Positions 25,674 to 34,692 of a stretch of DNA of 64,000 nt are shown here, in pieces. This DNA comes from an uncultured Candidatus Melainabacteria bacterium (GTDB lineage: Bacteria > Cyanobacteriota > Vampirovibrionia > Gastranaerophilales > Gastranaerophilaceae): contig CAKVIN010000005.1 of NCBI GenBank assembly GCA_934754425.1, positions 1 to 64,000 of the forward strand, written 5' to 3'. The translations under genes and the position numbers were made by a program. The notes under the pieces are model-generated. The model searched no databases and was not told the origin of the DNA. It was given only the letters and a program-made list of their open reading frames with translations. Numbering within the stretch: position 1 is the stretch's first letter; every line of letters begins with the position of its first letter.

Positions 25674-27022
25674 TGGCAGGAATGACATCAGGCGGAATGA
25701 GAATGCCTACTACGGCAGATTTAATGTCAATGTGGAACGCATCAGGCTTAAAAGAGAAATTAATTTTCACTTTTGGGATGCTTGTATTGTTCCGTTTTGG
25801 TATTCATTTGCCAGTATTTGGTATCAACAACGAAATCTTTTCAAGAATAGCTTCCGGAAATAACATCTTAGGATTCTTAGATTTATTTTCAGGTGGTGCT
25901 TTAGGAAAAGTTTCTATATTTGCACTTGGCATTGGACCATACATCACTTCATCAATTATTATGCAGTTGATGGCTGTAATTATTCCTGCTTTGGAAAAAT
26001 TACAAAAAGAAGATGGTGAAGCAGGCAGACGTAAATTATCTCAATATACCAGATTATTTACTGTAGTGTTGGCTTTGTTCCAAGGTATAATCTTTATGGG
26101 TTATTTGGCACATCTTCCAGGTTCAATCGCTCCGGGGCTAAACCATGTAATGTTTTACATATCTTCTGTAATAACACTTACAGCAGGTTCTGTATTAGTA
26201 ATGTGGATGTCTGAATTGATTACTGAAAAAGGTATCGGAAACGGTGGTTCTTTGATAATCTTTGTTGGTATTTTATCCGGTATTCCACTTTATTCATCAA
26301 GAACAGCGCAGATGGTAGCAGATGATTCCTCAAAAATGTTAGGATTAATATTATTACTTGCAATCTTCTTTGTTACTATGATTTTTATTGTAATAATGCA
26401 AGAAGCAATTAGAAAAGTAATTATTGTTAATCCAAAAAGACAAGTCGGAAATAAAGTTTACGGTGGTGTTAATACATTTATTCCGTTTAAACTTAATCCG
26501 GGTGGTGTAATGCCAATTATTTTTGCGGTAGCAATTTTGTTATTTCCATCTACGATATTAAGTCTTGTTGGGCAAGCAAATTTGCCGGCAGGATGGGTTC
26601 AAAATGTAGTGCTTGTTTTGAATAAAATGTTCAATCCGAGCGGTGCAACTTATTATTTGGTATATTTCTTGATGATTGTTGCTTTAACTTTCTTTTATGC
26701 TTCAATTATGCCAAATATGCAGCCAAAAGAAATTGCTGATAATCTAAAGAAATATGGTTCATCAATCCCTGGGGTTAAACCTGGTAGACCAACTGCTGAA
26801 GCATTGGATAAGATTTTAACTAAGACAACTTTTATTGGCGCTCTAGGTTTGGGTTTTATCGCTTTAGTTCCAGCATTTGCAAGCTATTTCACCGGTATTA
26901 CAACACTTCAAGGTATCGGGGCTACTTCATTAATCATCATGGTTGGTGTTGCGCTTGATTTGATAAACCAAATAAGAACACATTTGCTTGCAAGAAATTA
27001 TGAAACATTCTTGAAAGATTAA
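25673..27022 (+). CDS. secY: Preprotein translocase subunit SecY
   Basis: A 449-residue channel subunit of the Sec translocon with ten hydrophobic segments. Signatures seen: LFRFGIHLPVFGI in TM1, the plug area with LDLFSGGALGKVSIFALGIGPYI, SELITEKGIGNGGSLIIF, and near the end QPKEIADNLKKYGSSIPGVKPG. Translation is coupled to rplO by a one-base overlap (TAATG). It ends this ribosomal block, with a strong terminator 27 nt later; adk and map, often next, are not here. Confidence 0.98.
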   Translation: MAGMTSGGMRMPTTADLMSMWNASGLKEKLIFTFGMLVLFRFGIHLPVFGINNEIFSRIASGNNILGFLDLFSGGALGKVSIFALGIGPYITSSIIMQLMAVIIPALEKLQKEDGEAGRRKLSQYTRLFTVVLALFQGIIFMGYLAHLPGSIAPGLNHVMFYISSVITLTAGSVLVMWMSELITEKGIGNGGSLIIFVGILSGIPLYSSRTAQMVADDSSKMLGLILLLAIFFVTMIFIVIMQEAIRKVIIVNPKRQVGNKVYGGVNTFIPFKLNPGGVMPIIFAVAILLFPSTILSLVGQANLPAGWVQNVVLVLNKMFNPSGATYYLVYFLMIVALTFFYASIMPNMQPKEIADNLKKYGSSIPGVKPGRPTAEALDKILTKTTFIGALGLGFIALVPAFASYFTGITTLQGIGATSLIIMVGVALDLINQIRTHLLARNYETFLKD

Positions 27023-27048
27023 TTTAAAAATTCAAAATGGTTAATCCA

Positions 27049-27090
27049 AAAGAACATGTTCTATATTTAATAGAACATGTTCTTTTTTTT
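27049..27090 (+). terminator. Terminator after secY
   Basis: A 16-bp perfect stem (27049-27064 with 27070-27085), 5-nt loop, followed by a run of T. The stem contains the palindrome GAACATGTTC in both arms. Confidence 0.93.
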
Positions 27091-27198
27091 ATTGATACAC
27101 ATAATTATTAAATATCCAGAATAAAACTTGTTCAATTTATAAAAATTATATATAATAGTCTTTGTTAAACAAAATTGATAAAATTGCAAAGGAATTCT

Positions 27199-28206
27199 AT
27201 GAAACAAATTACGTTAATCAAAGGTGATGGAATCGGGCCTGAAATTACTGATTCAGTAATGAAAATTATAAATGCTGCCGGTGTTGCGATTGATTGGGAT
27301 ATTCAAACTGCCGGTGCTGATTTAATAGAAACAGAAGGAACACCGTTACCAAAACGAGTTTTAGATTCTGTAAAAAGAACCGGAATTGCTTTAAAATCAC
27401 CTGTAACGACTCCTATCGGTAAAGGATTTCGTTCGGTTAATGTTCAATTGAGAAAAGAATTAGATTTATATGCAAATTTACGACCTTGCTACAATTTACC
27501 GTCTATAAAAACAAGATATGATAACATCGATATTGTTGTAGTTAGAGAAAATACTGAAGATTTGTATGCAGGTATAGAACGTCAAGTTGACGAAGATACT
27601 GCTGAAAGTATTAAAATTATTACTAGAAAAGCATCTGAAAGGATTGCTAAGTTTGCATTTGATTATGCAGTAAAAAACAACAGAAAAGAAGTTTGTGTTG
27701 TTACAAAAGCCAATATTTGCAAATTATCTGACGGGTTATTTTTAAATTCTGCACGAAAAATTGCTCAAGATTATCCAACAATAAATTTTAGAGAAGTTCT
27801 TGTTGACAATTGTTGTATGCAGCTTGTTCAAAATCCAAACCAATTTGATGTACTACTTTTACCAAACTTGTATGGAGATATTGTGTCAGATCTTTGTGCC
27901 GGATTAATTGGCGGACTTGGAGTTGCTCAAGGTGCGAATATAGGATTAGATTATGCTGTGTTTGAACCTGTCCACGGTTCCGCTCCTGATATTGCAGGAC
28001 AAAATAAAGCCAACCCAACAGCAATGCTAATGTCTGCAATTGAAATGCTTAATTATATCGGAGAAAACGAAGCCGGCAGAAGAATTAAATTAGCATTATT
28101 TGAAACATTAAATGCCGGAATCAAAACAGCAGACATTGGTGGAAGTGCTACGACAACAGAATTTACTCAAGCGATAATTGATAGATTGGCTGTGTTGGAA
28201 AAATAA
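27199..28206 (+). CDS. NAD-dependent isocitrate dehydrogenase family protein
   Basis: A 335-residue beta-decarboxylating dehydrogenase. Features: LIKGDGIGPEIT at the N-terminus, the SPVTTPIGKGFRSVNVQLRK substrate segment, VVRENTEDLYAGIE (isocitrate-type rather than the isopropylmalate-type signature), the metal aspartates in LLLPNLYGDIVSDLCAG, and EPVHGSAPDIAGQNKANPTA at the coenzyme site. The small size and these motifs favour an NAD-linked isocitrate dehydrogenase feeding 2-oxoglutarate. The ATG at 27199 with AAAGGA is preferred to the upstream frame start at 27175. Homoisocitrate-like activity cannot be excluded. Confidence 0.9.
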   Translation: MKQITLIKGDGIGPEITDSVMKIINAAGVAIDWDIQTAGADLIETEGTPLPKRVLDSVKRTGIALKSPVTTPIGKGFRSVNVQLRKELDLYANLRPCYNLPSIKTRYDNIDIVVVRENTEDLYAGIERQVDEDTAESIKIITRKASERIAKFAFDYAVKNNRKEVCVVTKANICKLSDGLFLNSARKIAQDYPTINFREVLVDNCCMQLVQNPNQFDVLLLPNLYGDIVSDLCAGLIGGLGVAQGANIGLDYAVFEPVHGSAPDIAGQNKANPTAMLMSAIEMLNYIGENEAGRRIKLALFETLNAGIKTADIGGSATTTEFTQAIIDRLAVLEK

Positions 28207-28214
28207 GGAATATT

Positions 28215-28826
28215 ATGGTACTAGAAAACAAATTGGGAATCACGACTTCTTCAGAGTTAGCAAGAGAAAAAGAGCGGATAAGTAAAAAAAAGGCATTGCA
28301 ACTCTTTACAAATGGATATTTAGATAGTTTAGAAGCCGGAAAGTTTTCTGCATTAGCTAAAATTCATGAATTTTTATTTGAAGATATTTATGATTTTGCA
28401 GGACAAATTCGTGATGTAAATATTGCAAAGGGCAATTTCCGTTTTGCCCCTGTAATGTATTTGAATGCAGCTTTGGAAAATATTGATAAAATGCCACAAA
28501 GTAATTTTGATGAAATAATTGAAAAGTACGTAGAAATGAATGTTGCACATCCTTTTAGAGAAGGAAACGGCAGAAGTACCAGAATCTGGCTAGATTTAAT
28601 CTTGAAAAAAGAACTTGGCTTTATTGTTGATTGGAGTAAAGTTGATAAAGAAGATTATTTGCTTGCAATGGAGCGTTCACCAATTAAGGATATTGAAATA
28701 AAACATATACTGAAACAAGCATTAACTAATGATATTAATAATAGAGAAATGTATATGAAGGGAATTGATGCAAGTTATCATTATGAAGGGTATACACATT
28801 TTAAAACAGAAGATTTGGATAAATAA
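28215..28826 (+). CDS. Fic family protein, self-inhibited (class III-like)
   Basis: A 203-residue Fic domain protein, probably an AMP-transferase. The catalytic loop HPFREGNGRS lies at residues 112-121 (catalytic H112, phosphate-binding R120), preceded by the Fic core helices and the flap region NFRFAPVMYL. At the C-terminus SYHYEG (187-192) fits the inhibitory motif (S/T)xxxE(G/N), with E191 the likely obstructing glutamate, the arrangement of class III Fic enzymes such as NmFic, which need no separate antitoxin. It starts 8 nt after the isocitrate dehydrogenase stop and may share its transcript. Its target is unknown. Confidence 0.92.
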   Translation: MVLENKLGITTSSELAREKERISKKKALQLFTNGYLDSLEAGKFSALAKIHEFLFEDIYDFAGQIRDVNIAKGNFRFAPVMYLNAALENIDKMPQSNFDEIIEKYVEMNVAHPFREGNGRSTRIWLDLILKKELGFIVDWSKVDKEDYLLAMERSPIKDIEIKHILKQALTNDINNREMYMKGIDASYHYEGYTHFKTEDLDK

Positions 28827-28852
28827 AAATCGGCTTTGAAGCCGATTTTTTT
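28827..28852. terminator. Shared terminator between fic and rubrerythrin genes
   Basis: AAATCGGCTT then TG then AAGCCGATTT, followed by T's on the plus strand; A's on the left let it work for the convergent minus-strand gene, whose stop codon is at its edge. Confidence 0.9.
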
Positions 28853-29420
28853 AGAATTTTTCTATAAACAATTCAAAATACCCTTGAGGATGTTCACAAA
28901 CAGGACATTTACATGGTGCTTCTTTTCCCATATGAATATGCCCGCATTTTCTACAAACCCATTGAGTAATTTCCGGTTTCTTGAATAAACTTTCATTTTT
29001 TAATTCCTCTGCTAAAAGTTCATACCTGTGAGAATGATGTTTTTCTATCTCTACAATATTTGCAAACAGCATGGAAATTTCATCGTAACCTTCTTCTTTT
29101 GCTATTTGGGCAGAATTTTTATAAATTATTTCCCATTCTTCTCTCTCTCCTGAAGCAGCAGAAATTAGATTATTATAGGTATCGCCATAAAAAAACGGAT
29201 ATGAAGCTTCTACGGTATGATGGTTATTGGGAATGTGTTTATAAAATAATTTGGCATGCTCTTCTTCATTTGAAGCTGTATCAAGAAATACTGCACAAAT
29301 TTTTTCATACCCTTCTTGTTTTGCTACTTTTGCAAAAAAAGTATATCTGTTTCTAGCTTGTGATTCACCGGCAAAAGCATTTATTAGACATTTTAATGTC
29401 TCAGAATTTTCAAATTTCAT
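28851..29420 (-). CDS. rbr: Rubrerythrin
   Basis: A 189-residue rubrerythrin, an NAD(P)H-linked peroxidase of anaerobes. The ferritin-like diiron domain gives E19, the NEEEHAKLF motif (E53, H55), E92 and the EIEKHHSHR helix (E125, H128). The C-terminal rubredoxin-like domain has C156-RK-C159 and C172-PV-C175. It suggests an anaerobic or microaerobic lifestyle. It is convergent with the fic gene and appears monocistronic. Confidence 0.96.
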   Translation of the reverse strand: MKFENSETLKCLINAFAGESQARNRYTFFAKVAKQEGYEKICAVFLDTASNEEEHAKLFYKHIPNNHHTVEASYPFFYGDTYNNLISAASGEREEWEIIYKNSAQIAKEEGYDEISMLFANIVEIEKHHSHRYELLAEELKNESLFKKPEITQWVCRKCGHIHMGKEAPCKCPVCEHPQGYFELFIEKF

Positions 29421-29513
29421 ATATTCCCCCTTTACAAAGGCATAATAAAATATCTTAAAAAATATTTTTATTGCCTGATTGGAGAAATAATAGTTATCGT
29501 TTTTGAAAAAAAA

Positions 29514-30158
29514 TTATATATTGAAACTCTTTCTTGAACCTTCTTCGTGATACAAACCACCACCACAAATTGTTTCAATAACTTTAAGTACAAATTCTCT
29601 TGAAGCATCAGAAGAATTCAAGAAAAATTCTCTGTTTGCAAGATGTCTTATTTTAAAAATAGAATTTTGAGTTTTATCAGCCGGAACAAACAAGGAAGCT
29701 ACCTCTTTATCTAAAAGCACTTGCATCATGTCGTTTCTAGATGTAATACCTTCCATAAGTTCATTATAATTTCCATTAATCGCCATTATACGTCCGGAAA
29801 ACATTGGAGGTGCACTCTCTCTGAATAAAGCCTGCGGTTCATAATTACAACGTGTAGTAAGGCTAATTGTATGCCATAAAATATTAATAATAACGACAGT
29901 CTTATCCTTGTCATGCTCAACGTAAATGTTTTCTGTTGTAACACCACGTGCTGCAAAAGATTGCTTAAGTGAATCAGCAGTGGCTTTTAGATTATCAATC
30001 ATTTCTGCAAAAATTTCTGTAGTATTCATTGTTGCATGTTGATAATCAAGAAACTGCTTATACATATGTGTGGAAACAAGTCCGATTCGTTCTTGGATTA
30101 GTGTGGATTTTCTGAATGATGTTTCCATATTATTAAAATTTTCGTAGCCTTTACTCAA
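29514..30158 (-). CDS. Hypothetical protein, 214 aa
   Basis: I do not recognise this protein. It is soluble, without signal or membrane segments; residues 40-75 (ATMNTTEIFAEMIDNL...) look like a helix, followed by alternating strands (DKTVVIINILWHTISLTTRC) and a C-terminal VLKVIETICGGGLYHEEG. The first codon is TTG at 30158, with GGAGG 11 nt upstream; the ATG at 30128 (METSFRKST) is an alternative that lacks a good ribosome site. It stands alone between rubrerythrin and the microprotein at 30348. Confidence 0.7.
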   Translation of the reverse strand: MSKGYENFNNMETSFRKSTLIQERIGLVSTHMYKQFLDYQHATMNTTEIFAEMIDNLKATADSLKQSFAARGVTTENIYVEHDKDKTVVIINILWHTISLTTRCNYEPQALFRESAPPMFSGRIMAINGNYNELMEGITSRNDMMQVLLDKEVASLFVPADKTQNSIFKIRHLANREFFLNSSDASREFVLKVIETICGGGLYHEEGSRKSFNI

Positions 30159-30347
30159 GATTTATAAAGCCTCCTTATATAATTGTACACTCAAAATGAT
30201 ATATGTGTAAACATTAGATTGTTAAGTTTTGTAAAACTTTAATTCTAAATATGTTATTAATTTTTGAAATGTGGAATTAACTAAATATAAGCGAGTGGTA
30301 GGTATAGTCGTTATGAATATATTTACCATTCGGAAAGGAGAATAAAA

Positions 30348-30437
30348 ATGGAAATTTTAAACATAGTATTATTTGGTGGTATTTTTTACTTAGCATTAAT
30401 TGGAATTCCAACTCTTTGCGAAAAGTTTGGTAAATAA
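30348..30437 (+). CDS. 29-residue single-span membrane peptide
   Basis: A short open frame with an excellent ribosome site, GGAAAGGAG 7 nt before the ATG. The product is a single hydrophobic helix (IVLFGGIFYLALIGIP) with a small polar tail ending CEKFGK. Such peptides are often small subunits of membrane complexes or toxins; no family is recognised. It lies alone on the plus strand between two minus-strand genes, next to the zinc-ribbon/motor locus. Confidence 0.65.
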   Translation: MEILNIVLFGGIFYLALIGIPTLCEKFGK

Positions 30438-30453
30438 TATATCAGGATAATCA

Positions 30454-33400
30454 TTAAAGAAGACGAGCAAATTTTCCATCAGAATTTTCGATGGCAAGTT
30501 TTTGTTCTTCTGTCTGAATATCAATGTTATTTAATTCTGTAATTTTTGCAATTTCAATAAATAATTTTTCGAATAAAATGTACATAATTTTAAATTGATT
30601 ATTATGTTTTTGCAAAAGAGCAAGAGTGTCATTAATGAGGAGAATAGCTGCATCGTAACGAGAATTTTGAATGTGTAATTTTGCTATGAAAAATTTTGCT
30701 AATATATCAATTCCAAAAAGAGCAGAATTTTCAGCATTTTGTAATAAATCGTTGTATATTTTTTCAGCTTTTTGTGTTGAATTAATATTTGCATAAGAGT
30801 AAGCAATTAATAATTCACAAAACATTTCCAGCTGTTTTTGATGGATGTCGGTTGAAAGTAGTTTTGCTTGATAGATATTTTGAGCAAATTTTTTGCTGTC
30901 ATTTAGATTATTTTCTAATTCTTGTAATATTAGATATATTATTTTTGCAAAAGGAGTGGCTTCTTCAATGTTTTCGACTTGATAAGCTTTGCCGGCAATA
31001 AAATCTCTAATTGCTATAATGCATTCTTGCTCCGGTAAATTTTCTCCAAGCGCATTTTTAATAAGTTCAAAAAATTCATCTAATCCTTCATCCATAATGA
31101 ATAATTTTGAAAATGCTACCAATCTAAATGTTTCCATCAAATGCCCAACAAAAAGATTTGTAGAAAAACTTATTGGCTTTATTTTTTCTAGTAAAGCTGG
31201 TTTTAGAACCGATAATATATCTTTTGCTACTTCTACACATTGAACATATTCGCCAATATTAAACAAAATTTCTATATGAATTAAAGACAACAATAAGAAT
31301 TTTGTGTTTATTACACCATCTACCATTAATGTTGGTTTATCCATTCTAGATAAAATATTATGAAGAAGCATTAGTGAATCCGTATAATTTGCAGAAATCA
31401 GAGTTCCTTGCAACATCAAATTTGAAAGTTTAATAATTTTATCATTATCATTTAATTCTATCGCATCATTTAAAAGAAGCTTTTCTATTGAATATATTTT
31501 TGTTGGAGAATAATTATATAAACACATTAAAATGTTTTGATAAACTTCTTTTTTGTTATTTTCTATATCTTCTTGTGAAATATTGTCTGGTATATGTTCT
31601 AATAGAGTTAAAAATCCTAAACAATTTTTTAAATAAGCATCATAATCACCAACACTCATGGCAAATTGAGAATTTTTCCATAACAATAAATATTCCTCTT
31701 TGAATATAGACAATTTCCCTAAAATAAATATTGTTGTTATACTATCAAGCCCTTTAGCTATGTTGCCAAGAATATTTTTACATAAAAATTCATTTACTTG
31801 AGGTTTGATTGATGATTCGATAATAGGTTTTATAATATTATAGTTATTTATATATAATGTATTGTTTTTACAATAGGCAAATCCTTTTTCTATTAGAACT
31901 TTTACAGCTTTATTCAAGTCTTTAATACCAAGTGCTTGTAATACTGCAAAGTCCATTCTATTTCCTAAATATGTAGAAAATGCTAAAATCATTGAAGCAT
32001 CCATGTTTTTGCTAAGCATTTTTAATCTGGCTTTTATTAATGCTTCAAATGTATTTGGTAACATGACAGATTTTTGACTTTTTATAAGTAGTCGATTTTC
32101 AAAACTAATAAGTATATTTTTTTCTTTTAAAAATCTTATGGCATTATCAAAATATAAATAGGAACCATTATAATATTCTTTTATTTTTTCAAAATAAAAA
32201 GAATTTATAAAATCTGAAGCTTCTTCTTTAATATTTGATAAAATTACACTTTCGGCGGATTTTTGTAATAAATATTCTGTATAATTAGTTGTTCTTAAAA
32301 GTCCTTTGATTTTAGAGTGCAAAGATAAATCTGAATTTGTTGTAAATACAAATGTAACATTTATATTTTTAAATGTTTCAAAATACAATTCTAAAGTTTG
32401 AATAGAAGTGTCGTCTATATTTTCAAAACCTTCTATTAAAATTACACAATTTTTTAATGAAGCTAAAAATGTACAAAAATCATCCATGTATCCAAATCTG
32501 GCATCTTCCGGAGAAGCTGCTTGTCTGGGTTTATTATTTAATAAATCTAAAATTGTATTAAAGCGCTTTAAATCTAAATTGTCAGGTAAAAATGTATTAA
32601 CAATAGATAAATTGTAATATTCTTGAAAAATTTGTAAAAACATTCCCCAAGGTTTGTAATTCAATTCTTCTGTGCAAACAACATTGAGTACTCGCATTTC
32701 GTTTGCTAAATATAGATTAACAATATCAGAAGTCCTTACTCCTAAATTTTCTGATGTTCGGATAGAGATTATTTTATTTTGTTTAAAATTCTCAAAAAAT
32801 TTTGATGCGTTTGTTTTTTCAAAATTACATTTTGCACTTATCTTAAAATTTGTGAGTTCAATCTCATTGATTGCTTTTTCTTCCTCTTGAGAAGCAAACT
32901 CTAATTTTTGGATTTCTACTGGAGATTCGACGACATTATTTTCATTTGGAGGAAGTACGTATGTATCTAATAAAACTTCATAAAACATTAAAGTTTTACC
33001 GTTTTCTTCTATTGTATACAAAGAATCTGTTTTAAAATCCTTATTTATTTCATCCCAAACATATTGGTCTAAAATTATTTGCATTCCTTTTAGGTATTTT
33101 TTAATTTCATTCTTAACGGTTAACAATTTTACATTATTGTCAATATAAATATTTTCTAATAAATCTATCGCTTGTTTTTTTATTAATGTAATTTTAATTT
33201 TTAAAGGAATTCCCAACTCTTCTATTATTTTTGAATTCAAATCAGTTAAAGCATTTGCTATTTTTAAAGCAAAACGAATTGCTTTATGAGCAGATGTTGT
33301 TAATGATAATTCCTTATTGAAATTAACAACAAAAGTATCATTATATGTAATTATTTTACCTTCAACACCGGAAAATTGTGCTATTAAAAGATTTCTTAAA

Positions 33401-33741
33401 CGAAAGAAAAATTTTGAAAATAAATCTTGGGAACCCAATATTTTACGAATTTGTTTTAATGCTTCAAATCTGATTGTAACAGATACAAACTCATCAGTTT
33501 CACAATTTTGATAAGCAACACTTGTTTTTACAGGAAAACCGCATTTACATTTTTCTTTAGATGTAGAATTGATTCTACCGCATTTTGAACATTTTGTTAA
33601 TATAATATAACCGCAATTTTCACAAATCGGATTTTCACCAATAGAATGACAATTAGGGCACTCTAGAACCAATACTTTATGACAATGCGGACAAGTAGTT
33701 GCTTTATCCGAAATTTCACGATTACATTTTGGACATTTCAT
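30454..33741 (-). CDS. Zinc-ribbon protein with degenerate cyclase-like and STAND-ATPase-like regions
   Basis: A 1095-residue protein with a layered architecture. Residues 1-70 hold six CxxC/CxC knuckles (C3/C6, C17/C20, C28/C31, C40/C43, C51/C54, C65/C67), that is two or three zinc ribbons. Residues about 84-265 follow the pattern of class III nucleotide cyclase domains (VSVTIRFEAL, GKIITYNDTFVVNF where active enzymes have GDG, then SAHKAIRFALKI), but metal and base-binding residues are gone. Residues about 315-560 resemble AAA_16/STAND ATPases: the P-loop position reads RTSENLGVRTSD without GKT, and the Walker B position reads CVILIEGFENIDDTS. The remaining half is helical, TPR-like. No SD; a -10-like TATAAT lies 7 nt upstream. 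Divergent from the motor genes at 33803. Confidence 0.7.
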   Translation of the reverse strand: MKCPKCNREISDKATTCPHCHKVLVLECPNCHSIGENPICENCGYIILTKCSKCGRINSTSKEKCKCGFPVKTSVAYQNCETDEFVSVTIRFEALKQIRKILGSQDLFSKFFFRLRNLLIAQFSGVEGKIITYNDTFVVNFNKELSLTTSAHKAIRFALKIANALTDLNSKIIEELGIPLKIKITLIKKQAIDLLENIYIDNNVKLLTVKNEIKKYLKGMQIILDQYVWDEINKDFKTDSLYTIEENGKTLMFYEVLLDTYVLPPNENNVVESPVEIQKLEFASQEEEKAINEIELTNFKISAKCNFEKTNASKFFENFKQNKIISIRTSENLGVRTSDIVNLYLANEMRVLNVVCTEELNYKPWGMFLQIFQEYYNLSIVNTFLPDNLDLKRFNTILDLLNNKPRQAASPEDARFGYMDDFCTFLASLKNCVILIEGFENIDDTSIQTLELYFETFKNINVTFVFTTNSDLSLHSKIKGLLRTTNYTEYLLQKSAESVILSNIKEEASDFINSFYFEKIKEYYNGSYLYFDNAIRFLKEKNILISFENRLLIKSQKSVMLPNTFEALIKARLKMLSKNMDASMILAFSTYLGNRMDFAVLQALGIKDLNKAVKVLIEKGFAYCKNNTLYINNYNIIKPIIESSIKPQVNEFLCKNILGNIAKGLDSITTIFILGKLSIFKEEYLLLWKNSQFAMSVGDYDAYLKNCLGFLTLLEHIPDNISQEDIENNKKEVYQNILMCLYNYSPTKIYSIEKLLLNDAIELNDNDKIIKLSNLMLQGTLISANYTDSLMLLHNILSRMDKPTLMVDGVINTKFLLLSLIHIEILFNIGEYVQCVEVAKDILSVLKPALLEKIKPISFSTNLFVGHLMETFRLVAFSKLFIMDEGLDEFFELIKNALGENLPEQECIIAIRDFIAGKAYQVENIEEATPFAKIIYLILQELENNLNDSKKFAQNIYQAKLLSTDIHQKQLEMFCELLIAYSYANINSTQKAEKIYNDLLQNAENSALFGIDILAKFFIAKLHIQNSRYDAAILLINDTLALLQKHNNQFKIMYILFEKLFIEIAKITELNNIDIQTEEQKLAIENSDGKFARLL

Positions 33742-33748
33742 ATATAGA

Positions 33749-33754
33749 ATTATA
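33749..33754 (-). promoter_or_regulatory. -10-like hexamer 7 nt before the zinc-ribbon gene
   Basis: TATAAT on the minus strand ends 7 nt before the ATG at 33741; there is no ribosome binding site. The mRNA would be leaderless or nearly so. Confidence 0.45.
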
Positions 33755-33772
33755 GTCTAAAATTAAAGTTTA

Positions 33773-33781
33773 TGCTATAAT
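33773..33781 (+). promoter_or_regulatory. Extended -10 promoter of the motor genes
   Basis: TGCTATAAT, with AGGAGG at 33792-33797 close before the ATG at 33803. It overlaps the region serving the divergent gene, so both promoters share 61 nt. Confidence 0.6.
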
Positions 33782-33802
33782 TTACATCAATAGGAGGAGC
33801 GT

Positions 33803-34681
33803 ATGAGCTTTTTAACAGTTATAACTGAACCTGCAATTTTAATTATCACGGTCTTCTTTCTATTTTTTATAATTACAGTTTTACAAAATTATACAAAAGT
33901 AAAGAAAAATTTAAACTCAGTTTGCACATTTTTAAAATCTTTAAACAAAAAAGAGCTTTCTTATAGGTTTAATGAACTTGATAATTTTATGCAAAACAAT
34001 CCGTATACCGCAACACCGTGGGAGGATTTAAAGAAAGCATTAATTTTTCCGGAAAAGCTTTATTTAGCATCTAAAAATACCGGAAATGAATACAAATCTG
34101 ACATATATCTTACAATAGATGCCTCTTATTTTTTTAATGAAGAAAGTCTTGTATATTCAAAAATAAACCAAAAATTTATACAAACTATGCCAACTTTGTT
34201 AACGGGGCTTGGTCCATTTTTTACATTTTTAAAAATGGCATTTGCATTCACAGAAGTTAATTTTTCATCAGAAACAAATGTTGGAGCATCTTTAAATGGT
34301 TTAATTGCGAATATTCAAATAGCAGCATTATGTTCTGTTTTTGCAGTCGGGTTTTCATTGTTATTTATGTTTATTGAAAAAATTCTATATAATAGAATGT
34401 GCAAAAAGTATTATCTTGATATTCAAAAACAATTTATCAGATTATTTGATGTTGTAACTAGCGAAAAATTTTTAATTGACTTAGTAAAAGAATCAAAGAT
34501 TCAAAATGTTACAAATGAAAAATTATTAAAATCTTTACCTGAAAATTTTGCAAAAGCGATTGAAAAAAGTATTGGTGAAACAACACTTCCATATTTAGAA
34601 AACATTTTATATAGTCTTAACAAATTAAATGAAAACTTCGATAATAATTCCGGAAACGATGTTATTGATAAATTATTTTAA
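33803..34681 (+). CDS. MotA/TolQ/ExbB-family (ZorA-like) proton channel subunit
   Basis: A 292-residue inner-membrane protein with three spans: 9-29, 128-150 and 168-192. The second reads MPTLLTGLGPFFTFLKMAF, close to the PxLLTGLGxxGTFxGL pattern of ZorA-type and related channel proteins; the third ends in an FIEK motif. A cytoplasmic stretch lies between spans 1 and 2 and a roughly 100-residue tail follows span 3, much shorter than the long tail of known ZorA. With the next gene it should form a five-to-two proton-driven stator. A strong AGGAGG precedes the ATG. Flagellar MotA, TolQ or ExbB alternatives exist, but no flagellar or Tol genes are nearby. Confidence 0.8.
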   Translation: MSFLTVITEPAILIITVFFLFFIITVLQNYTKVKKNLNSVCTFLKSLNKKELSYRFNELDNFMQNNPYTATPWEDLKKALIFPEKLYLASKNTGNEYKSDIYLTIDASYFFNEESLVYSKINQKFIQTMPTLLTGLGPFFTFLKMAFAFTEVNFSSETNVGASLNGLIANIQIAALCSVFAVGFSLLFMFIEKILYNRMCKKYYLDIQKQFIRLFDVVTSEKFLIDLVKESKIQNVTNEKLLKSLPENFAKAIEKSIGETTLPYLENILYSLNKLNENFDNNSGNDVIDKLF

Positions 34682-34692
34682 ACAGGTATCCA

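Noticed and set aside
30454..33741. Active adenylate cyclase or ATPase
   Set aside because: Catalytic residues and the P-loop lysine/threonine are not present at the expected positions.
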